A stretch of DNA of 64,000 nt. It comes from Triticum aestivum. Its lineage: Eukaryota > Streptophyta > Magnoliopsida > Poales > Poaceae. The notes under the pieces were generated by a model. That model did not search any database. It was not told where the DNA came from and worked only from the letters and a program-made list of their open reading frames with translations. Position 1 is the stretch's first letter; each line of letters starts with the position of its first letter. Below, piece by piece: positions 1 through 10,943 of the stretch. Where the stretch lies: positions 271,293,369-271,357,368 of the forward strand of contig NC_057807.1 in assembly GCF_018294505.1 (NCBI RefSeq). Direction: 5' to 3'. The translations under genes were made by a program, and so were the position numbers.

Positions 1-1318
1 AATGCAGACGGTTTGCGGGACCACCTTAAAGATGCCCTTACCCTACCGTCATCGATCCAAGCGGTAGAAAATGATTAGATCATGGAATTTTTCAAATCAG
101 AGTCGGATCTTGCTCAAGTTTACCAAAACGGTCAAAACTGTGAATTGGGCCGCGATCGTGTAGGCAGAGCACCCGAGCAACGGAGCACAGCACCCACGAC
201 GACGACCACGATATTGTGAGGAATCAAACCGGTCCGCGCACGTACGGTCGCGGGCGTTGCTCCCCAGCAGGAGGAAACAGCTGACTGCTGTCCCTGGCAG
301 GCAGGTCCCGCCACGCACATACGCTGTCCCTCCTCTGCGCAACGCCTCGTGGGTCGCCGTGCGGAGTTGACAACTGGGTTCGGGCTTTTGCCTGTCCCCG
401 GCGCCTCAATCCTGCGGCCCTTATCCACTTGGACCGTAGCCCAACGCATCCCAACACAGAGAGACCTCACACGCCTCACTGTCACGTGGGCCACCCTCAC
501 TTGGAGGCCGCCATGTCAGTGAGCGGATAAGATCCATGGACGGACTCTCTTGTGAGCGTAGCGCGAGGACAAACGGAGGACAGGCGGAGGTGGGCACTGC
601 TGCCATGTGACGGGGCCCGAGGCCTCCGCAGGCGCACGCGCACCTTGGTCCAGCGAGATACTGTCCCGCACGTCTGGGCCCAGCAGTTGCCGGGCCCATC
701 AGTCAGCGTGATGCGTCAGGTTGGGGCGGTGTGCGGGTCCAATGGCGCATGCCATGTGAGGGGCACTGACAAGGAGCGTACCCGCCTCCTCCCCAAACGA
801 GGAACTGAGCTACGCAGGGTGGCGGGCCCATCGCTCCGTCTTCCATGCATGCATGCATGCATGCACTCGGGTGAAAGTAAGAAATGTGGAGTAGCACTGG
901 TGCGCCGTAGGAGCAAGGGAAAAAGTAGCCCGGACAGGGGCACCCGTGTAAATAAATGAATAAACAATCCAGTCAGGAGTAGCATAGTGTGTTTTCTGGT
1001 GTTCTCAGAGAGTAGCAGCGAGGAGAGAGTGAATCATCGAGGCGAATCCATAGGAACACACGAAAGGTGCTCGGCTGTTCCTGTTTGTGCTGTGCTGCCC
1101 GAGTCAGTCATGCGTGCGGCAGTGGAGCTGATTTGCACGATGAAATTTGAAAATGACATCGGACACAACAAAATCGCTGGCTCGGTTGCTCAGCTTTTGG
1201 TCATCGGAACAAATCTGGAGCCGAAATTCGGGGAGAAAAATGCATATCTATTTCTGAGTCTGGCCTCATCTGCACCCATGAACAGAAATTCAAAAGAATA
1301 CTAGAAAAATTCAAAAAA
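1..1318. other. Unassigned intergenic DNA
   Basis: I recognise no gene or transposon here. The first 950 bases are GC-rich and give several overlapping short open frames on both strands, as GC-rich DNA does by chance. None shows a familiar domain, a coherent start or splice signals. The sequence becomes AT-richer after about 950. It could be the flank of a gene lying to the left of the window. Confidence 0.5.
845..864. repeat. (ATGC)5 microsatellite
   Basis: Five perfect tandem copies of ATGC, which is also self-complementary. It lies in the GC-rich unassigned segment. Confidence 0.9.
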
Positions 1319-1559
1319 AACTGATTTTTCTTTTGCATGAAAGATGTTGGAGTGCGTGCGGTCTGTGCAGATTTTCAGCGTGTTCGAACAGAGTAGCTCC
1401 CAGCAAAAAAAAAATCAATCCAAACAGCGCACGAGCAATAACCTTTTTCACAGACCAAATTTGTATTTTTTGCTGGGAGCTACTAACATGTTCAAACACG
1501 CTAAAAATTGGCACGGACATCACACACTCGAACAACTTCCATGCAAAAAGAAAACAGTT
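1319..1559. mobile_element. Large foldback / MITE-like inverted repeat
   Basis: Two arms of roughly 90 bp face each other: about 1319-1410 and about 1467-1559, with a spacer near 56 bp. The left arm starts AACTGATTTTTCTTTTGCATG. The reverse complement of the right arm starts AACTGTTTTCTTTTTGCATGG. The arms stay similar inward to a shared AGTAGCTCCCAGCAAAAAA. Frames on opposite strands therefore translate to similar peptides, which is a consequence of the inverted repeat and not evidence of coding. I cannot place it in a named MITE family and see no clear TSD. Confidence 0.7.
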
Positions 1560-1689
1560 CTTTCTTGTATTATCTTTTTTATTTTACTGTTCATGGTCGG
1601 GAGCAAATGAAATTAGGAGCTAAAGCGCCGCTCTCTTCGTACTATGTCATGTGATCATATTCAAAATATCTCTAAGAGATCCTCTAAGC

Positions 1690-2253
1690 TACAACCATTT
1701 GTTTTAGCAGCAAGAGTGGTCGTTCGGTTGTTCAAGGGCCTCACGGTAATTTTTATTAAATTTGATATATTTTCTACTTCCCGTGAGTTTTTATAATAGA
1801 GGGATGAGCATACACAAATTTTCTTTAAAGTTTTATAACAAGCATGACTATAGTACCCGCATAGCTATTAGTTTTCATACGGATAGATCCCCCAATTGTT
1901 GGCATAAGTCCCGCACAAGTCAAAAATTCTTGAATAACATCTTTTCCAATAACATTCCCACTTCATGTATGAAATTTTTTGGTTTGCAAAGTTAAGGAAA
2001 CGTCTTTGTCATGATAATCATTATCATGGGTAATTGTTTTAGGATTTTTCTCATAATTATCACTAGGACTATCTTCACTAGCATCGTTGTAGCAACTTTT
2101 TTCAGAAATTTGATCTTTCATAAGATTTTATAAGACAACATTAAAATCATAAGACTCTGCACTAGTGACGCAAGGAGCAATAGGAGTTCTAATAAAATCA
2201 TTTTTATTAGTACTAGTTAAATCACATAGCTTGGTATTTCCAAGAGTAGACAT
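1690..2253 (-). pseudogene. Gypsy gag-region remnant (5' end of internal domain)
   Basis: On the minus strand, downstream of the LTR and primer site at 2407-2422, a frame starts at 2253 with MSTLGNTKLCDL. It continues as an Asn/Asp/Lys-rich gag-like leader protein interrupted by several stops and shifts. Position and composition fit the start of a Gypsy internal domain. No protease, RT or integrase follows, because the element is truncated near 1690. The family assignment is inferred. Confidence 0.5.
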
Positions 2254-2406
2254 GATAGCAAGACAAGCAAAAATAGTAACAAGGTATTTTTGATAGCTTT
2301 AAAATATTTGGCAATCAAAGCAAAATGCAAAAGTAACTAGGCAAGAAATAAAACAGCTAAAGGAAAGAGTTTGTGTGGAGGTACCTAATTTCATAGAAGA
2401 TGGTTC

Positions 2407-2422
2407 CCCCACAATGGCACCA
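2407..2422 (-). other. Degenerate primer binding site of minus-strand Gypsy element
   Basis: The reverse complement reads TGGTGCCATTGTGGGG. This resembles the TGGCGCC...GGGG site complementary to the 3' end of tRNA-Asp, used by several grass Gypsy families. The element at 10916-10932 has a closer match in the same relative place. Confidence 0.6.
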
Positions 2423-2439
2423 GAAATTCCTTTGCTACC

Positions 2440-3745
2440 TCGTAGGAGTTGTGGAGTTTTCCCTAAAGAGGAAGGGTGATGTAGCACAAAAGCAAAGTGT
2501 TTTCCTCGGTTGTGAACCATGGTTTCATCGAACCAGTACCAATTAGCAAGCTAACAAGGTCAACAATGCTGCAGACAAACAAAAACAATACTTGCATCCA
2601 ACTTGGTAAGGGGGCTGTCAATCCCCTTGTCTTGCTAGTTACAATGTTAAAAACAAATAGATAGATAGTGGCATGACAAAAGTAAAGGCAAAGAGTAAAG
2701 AGCAATTTCAAAGGAGTTTGTATTGATGGAAGAATAGACCCGGGGGCATAGGTTTACTAGAGGTATCTCTCTCAAAAAGAAGGCAACGACATGGTGACAA
2801 ATTACAATGGGGCAATTGACAATAATAAAAACTAGTATGCCTATGATCATTCATGGCATAATATCATATAGACATTACGTCTGTGATAAGTAGGTCGTTA
2901 ATCCAACTGCATCTACTACTATTACTTCAACATGCATCTCAAAGTATTACGTTCATAAGAAATATAGTACGCTTTAAGCAAGATGACGTAATGTAGAGAG
3001 GAAGAAATCTAGCAATAAGAATAAACCCCATTGATTTATCCTTAGTGACAACTATACAAATGTGTATCTTGTCGCCATTCTTTCACTCGGATATAGAAAT
3101 CACCGCAAGATTAGACCAACTACTAGGCACCACTCCCTCTAAAGATATACCAATCAATCTTGGCAGAGAAGACAAATAGACCGGAAAGCATACATAGCTA
3201 CTTAATTATACAACAAATAAACTTGAAAGGATTCAATGATAAATCTGATCATAAACACCGCAAAATTACATCAGATTACACACCACAAAATTACATCAGA
3301 TTGATCCCAGTCACACCAGGAAGAAGGGTACCAAAGTATAAAAGATTCAAAAAGAGAGAGTGTATCATCTAGCTACTGCTATGGACCTGTAGGTCGTGAA
3401 GGAACTACCCACACATGGTCATGGAGGCAGCAAGGTTGATGGAGGGCCTCTCGGCAATGGCTTCCCCCTCCGGCAGAACTCCGAAACATGTCTCCATATG
3501 GGATCTCTTCAGTACAAAGGCTTGTGGTGGCCATAAAAATCTTCTGGAGGTACGATAGATGGTTTTTTTTGTATTTATATGGAATTATTGCAGTGGAATT
3601 GGACTAAGGCGGTAACCAGGGGGCCACAAGCCTGGGTGGCGCGGCCACCCACCTTGTCACGCCACCTGCTCTTGTGAGTGACTGGTGGGGCCACGCAATG
3701 CTTCCCGAAGCTTCCAGTGTTTCTTGTTGCCGAAAAAATCAGTGT
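2440..3745 (-). repeat. Truncated Gypsy LTR (Sabrina/WHAM-like), minus strand
   Basis: Read on the minus strand, this contains the run of phrases seen in the solo LTR at 19679-21142. These include the stretch around GTAATAGTAGTAGATGCA, the passage before CCCCCGGGTCTATTCTTCCATC, and the end CTACATCACCCTTCCTCTT. The expected start TGATACGTCT is missing, so the LTR is truncated near 3745, where unrelated retroelement sequence begins. The primer site and a gag remnant follow at lower coordinates. I did not fix the exact inner LTR boundary. Confidence 0.7.
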
Positions 3746-4063
3746 TCAACATAAGTCAAAGCGTACCATGGGAATATCGAGCCTAGGTAGGAAATAGAAA
3801 TTTTGCACAAAGGAATTTGTGAAGAGGTGGTATTGGTCACACTCATCTGCAAGGAAGTCAGTCAGCCCAGCATTTGCAATGAATTGCGTAAACTCTTGGT
3901 CAAATCCGTCTTCGTTCATGAAGGCTTTGTGTGGCAACTTGCACGGCCGAACCTCCGTCCTACGCGGAAGGTGAAGGTCACGGTCTGTGGCACCTCCGGT
4001 GACTCCCTTGGGATTCCGGCTCGAAGATCCTCTTCGAAAGAAGTTCATTTTTCCTAAGAACAA
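3746..4063 (-). pseudogene. Retroelement ORF fragment of unknown function
   Basis: A 105-residue minus-strand frame. An internal methionine near 4048 (MNFFRRGSSSRNPKG) looks like the true start. It includes the blocks LHLPRRTEVRPCKLPHKAF and FIANAGLTDFLADECDQYH, then FVQNFYFLP. I associate this conserved block with the N-terminal frame of some grass Gypsy-like elements, but I know no catalytic motif for it. It is cut at 3746 by the Gypsy LTR. Confidence 0.5.
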
Positions 4064-4342
4064 ATTTCTGAAATTTTAAGACCACAAAAATATGTTGACA
4101 AAACTTCATAAGATTGATAACTCTACATTAGGCATTCAAACTACTTGGAACTCAAATAATTCAACATGCAAGCTCATTTTTAGTAACACCAGTAGCAGCA
4201 GAATATGCAAAATGTAATCCACAAAAAAACTAATTGGAAGAATGGAGGAGTCACCTACCAAGGAGCAATCCCCCAAATCAGTTTTTGAAACAGAGTTCCG
4301 AGCAAAGAGATCAGAAATCTCAGGTTTGGGAGGAAGAACACA

Positions 4343-4374
<32 letters not shown>

Positions 4375-4485
4375 CTACCACGATTTTTTCTGGAGGTAGG
4401 AGATGAAGTGGGTTGAAGCAATAAGTGAGTGGGGTCATATGGGCCCCACAAGGTATCTTGGTGCGGCGAGGGGGCTGAAGCACTA
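4064..4485 (-). other. Leader of the 3746-4063 retroelement fragment
   Basis: Non-coding on the minus strand, directly upstream of the 3746-4063 frame. It includes a GA/CT microsatellite (about 4343-4374), which would give a pyrimidine-rich 5' leader on the minus strand. It ends near 4485, where Copia sequence begins without an LTR boundary, so the junction is a truncation. Confidence 0.4.
4343..4374. repeat. (GA)n microsatellite
   Basis: A GA-dinucleotide run with one AA interruption. It is CT-rich in the sense of the minus-strand retroelement leader in which it lies. Confidence 0.9.
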
Positions 4486-5492
4486 AGTGAATCACTTCCA
4501 ACACACACCATCACCTCGCTATTAACTAGTCTATGTTCATTTTGCAACTCCTGTTTCGAGTTACTAATCTTAGCAACTGAACGGTATCAAATACCCAGGG
4601 GCTACTATGAACACTAGTAAAGTACACATCAATAACATGTATATCAAATATACCTTTGTTCACTTTGCCATCCTTCTTATCCGCCAAGTATTTGGGGCAG
4701 ATCCGCTTCCAGTGACCATTTCCTTTGCAGTAGAAGCACTCGGTTTCAGGCTTGGGTCTAGCTTTGGGTTTCTTCATGGGAGTGGCAACTTGTTTGCCAT
4801 TCTTCTTAAAGTTCTCTTTCTTTCCCTTTTGCCCTTTTTCTTGAAACTAGTGGTCTTGTTAACCATCAACATTTGATGCTCTTTCTTGATTTCTACCTTC
4901 ACAGATTTCAGCATTGCGAAGAGCCCGGGAATCGTTTTCGTCATCCCTTGCATATTATAGTTTATCATGAAGTTCTAGTAGCTTGGTGATAGTGACTAGA
5001 GAACTCTATTAATCACTATCTTAAGTGGAAGGTTAGCTCCCACTTGATTCAAGCGACTGTAGTACCCAGACATTCTGAGCACATGCTCACTGGCTGAGAT
5101 ATTCTCCTCCATCTTGTAGTCAAAGTACTTGTCAGAGGTCTCATACCTCTCGACATGGGTATGAGTCTTAAATACCAATTTCTGCTCTTGGAACATCTCA
5201 TATGCTCTGTGGAGTTCAAAACATTTTTGAAGTCCCAGTTCTAAGTCTTAAAGCATGATGCACTAAACTATTAAGTAGTCATCATACCGAGCTTGTCGGA
5301 CGTTCATAATGTTTGCATCTGCTCCTGCAATAGGTCTGTCATCTAGCGGTGCATTAAGGACATAATTGTTCTGTACAACAATGAGGATAATCCTCAGATC
5401 ACGGACCTAGTCCGCATCATTGTTACCATTATCTTTCAACTTAGTTTTCTCTAGGAGCATATCAAAAATAAGGGAGCTAAATCGTGAGCCAT
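4486..5492 (-). pseudogene. Copia gag-protease remnant (BARE/Angela type), minus strand
   Basis: The minus-strand translation from a start near 5492 follows the gag of the better preserved copy at 41337-42668. It has EMFQEQKLVFKTHTHVERYE, EENISASEHVLRMSGYY, MQGMTKTIPGLFAMLK, then the zinc knuckle CFYCKGNGHWKRIC with all C/C/H/C ligands present. The protease start WVFDT follows, but a frameshift right after it destroys the DTGS motif. Stops and shifts elsewhere split it into several frames. The 3' part (integrase, RT, RNase H) is missing beyond 4486. The primer site and partial LTR lie upstream, at higher coordinates. Confidence 0.85.
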
Positions 5493-6720
5493 TGATCTAC
5501 AACATAGATATGCAAAACTATAAGACTAAATTCATGATAAATTAAGCTCATTAATCAAATTACTAATGAACTCCCACTTAAATCAACATCCCACAAGTTG
5601 TCTAAGTGATACGTGATCCAAATCAACTAACCCGTGTTCGATCATCACGTGAGATGGGGTAGTCATCAATGGTGAACATCTCTATGTTGATCATATCTAC
5701 TATATGACTCACGTTCGACCTTTTGGTCTCCAATGTTCCGAGACCATGTCTGTACATGCTAGGCTCGTAAAGTTTAACCCAAGTATTCTGCGCGTGTAAA
5801 TCTGGCTAACACCCGTTGTATGTGAACGTAGAGTCTATCACACCCGATCATCACGTGGTGCTTCGATGATGAACTTTGGCAACGGTGCATACTCGGGGAG
5901 AACACTTTTATCTTGAAATTAAGTGACGGGATCATCTTATAATGCTACCGTTGTTCTAAGCAAAATAAGATGCATAAAGGATAAATATCACATGCAATCA
6001 AAATATGTGACATGATATGGCCATCATCATCTTGTGCTTTTGATCTCCACCTCCAAAGCATCGTCATGATCTCCATGGTCACGGGCTCGGCACCTTAATC
6101 TCCATCGTAGCGTCCGGGTCGTCTCGCCAACTATTGCTTCTACAACTATTGCTAATGCATAGCGACAAAGTAAATCAATTACATGGCGTTTGCACTTCAT
6201 ACAATAAAGAGACAACCCTAAGGCTCCTGCCGGTTGTCGATATTACAAAACATGATCATCTCATACATTAACATATATCACATCATATCTTGACCATATC
6301 ACATCACAACATGCCCTGCAAAAACAAGTTAGATGTCATCTACTTTGTTGTTGCAAGTTTACGTGGTTGCTACAGGCTTCTAGCAAGAACCGTTCTTACC
6401 TATGCAAAAACCACAACGATGATTCATCAAGTTTTATGTTTTAACCTTCTTCAAGGACCAGCCGTAGTCAAATTTGATTCAACTAAAGTAGGAGAAACAG
6501 ACACCCGCCATCCACCTTTATGCAAAACTTGTTGCATGTCAGTCGGTGGAACCGGTATCATGTGCGTGGACATGTAAGATTGGTCTGGGCCGCTTCATCC
6601 CACAGTACCGCCGAATCAAAATAATATGTTGGTGGTAAGTAGTATGACTATCACCGCCCACAACTCTTTGTGTTCTACTTGTGCATATCATCTACGCATA
6701 GACCTGGCTCATGATGCTAC
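5493..6720 (-). other. Copia 5' untranslated leader and primer site
   Basis: This matches, in the same order, the leaders at 42669-43904 (minus) and 25412-26639 (plus), for example the ATCACGTGATCCAAATCAAC-like block near the gag end. A degenerate initiator-tRNA-Met-like primer site lies at about 6705-6718, just inside the LTR. I see no reading frame of note. Confidence 0.75.
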
Positions 6721-7237
6721 TGTTGGGGAACGTTGCATGGAAAACCAAAAATTTCTACACACACGCAATGATCTATCCATGGAGATGCATAGAAACGAGG
6801 GGGAGAGTATTTCTACGTACACTCATAGACCGTAAGCGGAAGCGTTTCACAACGCGGTTGATGTAGTTGAACTTTCTTCGTGCTCCAACCGATCTAGTAC
6901 CGAATGCACGGCACCTCTGCGTTCAACACACGTTCAACTCGATGACGTCCTCCGCCTTCTTGATCCATCAAGTTGGCGAGGTAGTACATGAGTTCCGGCA
7001 GCACGACGGCGTGGTGACAGTGATGGTGATGTGATCTCCGCAGGGCTCCACCTAAGCACTATGAAAATATGACCGAGGGAGTAAACGGTGGACGGTGGCG
7101 CCACACACGGCTAAGACAATGTTGTGTCCTTATGGGGCGCCCCCTCCCCATGTATATATAGGTGGGAGGGGAGAGGAAGGCAGCTAGGGCAGCCAGGGCG
7201 CGCCCCATAGGGGCTGGCCGCTAGTCCTAGGGCTCCT
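6721..7237 (-). repeat. Partial Copia 5' LTR (BARE/WIS-like end)
   Basis: On the plus strand it starts TGTTGGGGAACGTTGCATGG, the reverse complement of a BARE/WIS/Angela-type LTR 3' end. It runs through the TATA region (ATATATAGG near 7155) and then stops abruptly at 7237, where the Gypsy LTR begins. About two thirds of a normal 1.7-1.8 kb LTR is missing. The sequence next to the terminus is closer to BARE/WIS than to the Angela-like LTRs in the right half. Confidence 0.75.
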
Positions 7238-7711
7238 TGAGGGAGTCCTGGACTAGGGGGTCCTCGGGCGTCCGGCCTATTCAATATGGGCCGGACCGAT
7301 GGGCTGTAAAGATGAAGGAAGAAGACCATGTCCCATGTCCGGTTAGGTGTCCTATATGTGTGAACGGCAAGATTAGGTGTTCGGATATGCTATTTCCTTT
7401 CTCTGTAAACCGACTCTATGCAACCCTAGGCCCCTCTAGTGTCTATATAATCCAGAGGGTTTAGACCGGAGGCAAGATCATAATATTCATAGTCTAGACA
7501 AGTTAGGGTTTAGCCATTACGGTCTTGAGGTAGATCAACTCTTGTAACCCCTATACTCATCGAATACAATCAAGCAGGACGTAGGGTTTTACCTCCTTAA
7601 AGAGGGCCCGAACCTGGGTAAACATTGTGTCCCTTCGTTCATTGTTACCATTGATCCTTAGACGCACAACTTGGGCCCCCTACCCGAGATCTGTCGGTTT
7701 TGACACCGACA
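7238..7711 (+). repeat. Gypsy 5' LTR, plus strand (474 bp)
   Basis: It starts TGAGGGAGTCCTGGACTAGG and ends TTTTGACACCGACA, followed directly by a primer-site-like TTGGTGCTTTCATTGAGA. Within it, TCTATATAATCC near 7441 is a TATA-like promoter. I know this LTR type as common in Triticeae but do not name the family. No partner 3' LTR is present in the window. Confidence 0.75.
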
Positions 7712-7729
7712 TTGGTGCTTTCATTGAGA
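7712..7729 (+). other. Putative Gypsy primer binding site
   Basis: TTGGTGCTTTCATTGAGA lies immediately after the LTR end CCGACA, in the standard position for a primer binding site. I did not identify the cognate tRNA. Confidence 0.5.
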
Positions 7730-7759
7730 TCTCTGTTGTGTTGTCTACAGAAGGATTGA

Positions 7760-9085
7760 TGGTGCGCCTCTTCATCAACGATGATGCTGTGTCCATGGAG
7801 ACTTTTCTCCCAGGACAGGTCTTTGTGTTCGGCGGCTTCATGCTACGTGTTGACTCGTCTGACCACCTTGAGCAGGTCGACAGTTACGCCCCCGGTCACC
7901 AGATCGGGTTTGGGAACTTAAATTACATCGCTGATATCTGAGGAGATCTGATCTTCGAGGGTTTCGCGGCCCCGACTACCACTCCCCACCCTCATGAAGA
8001 GGGCCCTTCAGGTCCACTATCAGATCCCGTCCAGGGGTCAATATTCACACCTGCCTGGCCTTAGATCCGGGGCAGATCGCGTTGTCCGATGACGAGAGGA
8101 TCGACCCCGTCAGACTCAATCCTATCACAGAATTCTCAACCGGAGACCCAGATGCAACCGCGCCATTGGTAAAACCGGAGTCAAATGGGACTCTCCCAGT
8201 CATCGGAGAGCCGGACTCGCCTCTGGATGGCAACTCCGAACTATCGAGTTTTGCGTCCATCGGGCTCGATCAAGTCCCCGACCCGCAGATCCATAGACTC
8301 ATGTCCAACTTTCGCTCTTAGACGAAGCACTAGGCTTAATACAATCCCTCGCCATTACAGAAGCCTTGCCTCCGAACTACACCCAGCACATGCTGGGGGC
8401 TGAGGTTGGGGAATTTTACACCCCACCCACCACCCACTTAATAGCCACTGTCGAGGATTTAACCGACATGCTAGACTACACCTCTGAGGACATCGACGAC
8501 ATCGACGATAATGTCAATGCCGAACAAAGCCAAAACCCGCCTATCATGGGGCGCTGGACGACCACTTCTACCTATGATGTATACATGGTGGACACTCCTG
8601 ATAAACAGGACGGCGATGGCACTCAAGATCTAGGCAAGGACAAGCCCATCGACGCACCACCAAAGCGTCGGTGTCAGCGGCGCCGCTCATGATCACGTCG
8701 GGCAAAAGATAGTCATACCAACACCGGAGATAATGAAACTCCAGATAACGCTGAAGACCACGACCACCCCGTCGAATCCACTTCTGAATAGGACGAGAGG
8801 GAGGAGGGTTAGTACAGCCCCAAACACGTTGATCACGAGGACTCAGAAGACAACAACTACTTACCTACCTCCGGGGAGGATGTGTGCCTCGGTGACGAAG
8901 ATTTCATCGTCCCAGAGGAACCCCTCGAACAAGAACGCTTCAAGTGACAACTCATCGCCAGTGCGCGGAGCCTGAAAAAGAAACAACAACAGCTTCAATC
9001 TGAACAGGACACACTCAATGATAGATGGACCAGGGTCCTAGCCGCTGAAGAGTACGGCCTTGAGCGACCAGTCTTATCATTTTAG
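7760..9085 (+). pseudogene. Gypsy gag-region remnant, plus strand
   Basis: Starts at 7760 with MVRLFINDDAVSMETFLPGQ and reads through FGGFMLRVDSSDHLEQVD to a stop at 7939. It then continues in shifted frames: LSDDERIDPVRLNPITEF (from 8082), then a block with LATVEDLTDMLDYT-like sequence and a basic PPKRRCQRRRS end near 8690, then an acidic stretch to about 9060. The acid-rich middle and basic patch are as I recall the N-terminal gag region of this Gypsy family. Several stops and shifts make it dead. It ends at about 9085, where minus-strand Gypsy sequence begins; pol is absent. Confidence 0.7.
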
Positions 9086-9089
9086 AAGT

Positions 9090-10865
9090 CCGTACCACTC
9101 GAGCAATCAGGAGGTTTGTCTATTTCAGGTTCACTAGAAGCATGCAAAGTCCTGTCATTTTTCTTTTTATTTTTCTTTTTAGAAGGACTAGGTGCACTAG
9201 TGTTATTTCTTTGCGAATCTTATTCAATTCTTTTTGGGTGTCCCTCAGGACAAAGTGGTTCCTGAGTCATTTTACCTCCTCTAGTTGCAACTCTAACAGC
9301 AAAGTTATGTCTATTATGATTCATTACATCAAGTAATTCTCTTTGTGATTTAGCAATTTGTTCTAACCAGGTTTGAACCATAGAAGCATGTTTTCCAACA
9401 CCTCTAACATCATTTGAGATTTTAAATAACAAGTCACCTAAGCGAGCAATCATATCAGAATTATATTTCAATTGTTTCATAACATTTGCATTGAAGTGAT
9501 CTTGCTTTCTAATGTAGTTTTCAAACTCATAAAGGCATTGGCTAGGATGAATATTGTGAGGATTATCATTTTCATTGAACTTCATACGAGAATTTACTTC
9601 TACCACCTTAGGCAGCGGTGGTGTATCAAGCCCATGTATTTCTTCAATAGGAGGTAAATTTTTAACATCCTCGGCTTTAATACCTTCTTCCTTCATAGAT
9701 TTCTTTGCCTCTTGCATATCTTCAGGACTGAGATATAAGATACCCCTCTTCTTCGGAGTGGGTTTAGGCGGTGGTTCAGGAATAGTCCAATCATCATAAT
9801 TTTTCAATATGTTATTCAATAATTCTTCAGCTTGAGAAATAGTTCATTCCCTCAAAACACAACCAGCACAACTATCTAGGAAGTCCCTAGAAGCATCAGT
9901 TAGTCCATTATAGAAGATATCAAGTATTTCATTTTTCTTGAGAGGTTGATCAGGCAAAGCATTAAGTAACTGGCAAAGCCTCCCCCAAGCTTGTGGGAGA
10001 CTCTCTTCTTTAGTTTGAACAAAGTTCAATATTTCATGTAAGGCAGCTTGTTTCTTATGAGCAGGAAAGTGTTTTCAGAGAAATAGTAAATCATATCACG
10101 GGGACTACGCACACAACCAGGAGCAAGAGTGTTGTACCAGGCCTTAGCATCGCCCTTTAATGAGAAAGGAAATAATTTGATAATAAAGTAGTATTGAGTT
10201 TTCTCATCATGAGTAAAAAGGGTGGCTATATCATTCAACTTAGTAAGATGTGCCACAACAGTTTCAATTTCATAACCATGGAAAGGATCAGATTCAACCA
10301 AAGTGATTAACTCTGGGTCGACAAAGAATTCATAATCCTTATCAGCAGTAGCAATAGGTGAAGTAGCAAACTCAGGATCACATTTCATTCTAGCATTCAG
10401 AGATTTTTCTTTATACTTGTGTAATAATTTCTCTAGATCATCTCTATCTTTACAAGCAAGAATATCTCTAGTTGCCTCTTCACTCATAACATAGCCTTCC
10501 GGTACCTTAGGCAATTCATATCTAAGAGGGATAGCTCTAGAAAGTGTTTTAGGAGTTTCAGTTTCAAGCTCATCATCAGATTCAACAACATTATGTTGTA
10601 TTACTCTAGCAATTTGGTCATCAAGAAATTCACCAAGTGGCACATCATCATTATCGAGCATGGTACTAGCATCATCGTAAGCATCATTCATAGTAGAAGT
10701 AGCATCATGAATAACTTGTGACATAGTAGAATTAATAGCATGTGGTGTTGTTGCAAGTTTACTCATAACAGAAGGTGAATCTAAAGCAGAACTGGATGGC
10801 AGTTCCTTACCTCCCCTCGTCTTCGAGGGAAAAATCTTAGTCTTAGCATCCTTCGGATTATTCAT
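9090..10865 (-). pseudogene. Gypsy gag remnant, minus strand
   Basis: The frame starts at 10865 (MNNPKDAKTKIFPSKTRG), 51 bp inside the primer site. Residues about 200-279 carry the retrotransposon gag core: LTKLNDIATLFTHDEKTQYY, LKGDAKAWYNTL and FSENTFLL. A frameshift near 10030 moves it to another frame (MNFVQTKEESLPQAWGRLCQ). A TGA at 9844-9846, probably from an Arg CGA, interrupts it. The C-terminal part (9220-9819) is rich in Pro/Glu/Lys and lacks a visible zinc knuckle. The element is truncated near 9090, so protease, RT and integrase are missing. Confidence 0.85.
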
Positions 10866-10915
10866 AGTGATAAATTGATAATAATACCAAGTGACTCAAC
10901 AAATATAGCCATGTT

Positions 10916-10932
10916 CCCCGGCAATGGTGCCA
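10916..10932 (-). other. Primer binding site of minus-strand Gypsy element
   Basis: The reverse complement reads TGGCACCATTGCCGGGG, a near match to the tRNA-Asp-type site TGGCGCC...GCCGGGG. It lies 11 bp from the LTR end GGTTATCA and upstream of the gag start, as expected. Confidence 0.75.
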
Positions 10933-10943
10933 GAAAAAGGTCT

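Noticed and set aside
552..959. 135-codon plus-strand frame near the left edge
   Set aside because: Starts without a plausible leader, runs through a microsatellite, has no domain, and overlaps equally long opposite-strand frames.
1311..1623. Similar peptides on opposite strands near 1.4 kb
   Set aside because: The similarity is produced by the two arms of the foldback element, not by two related genes.
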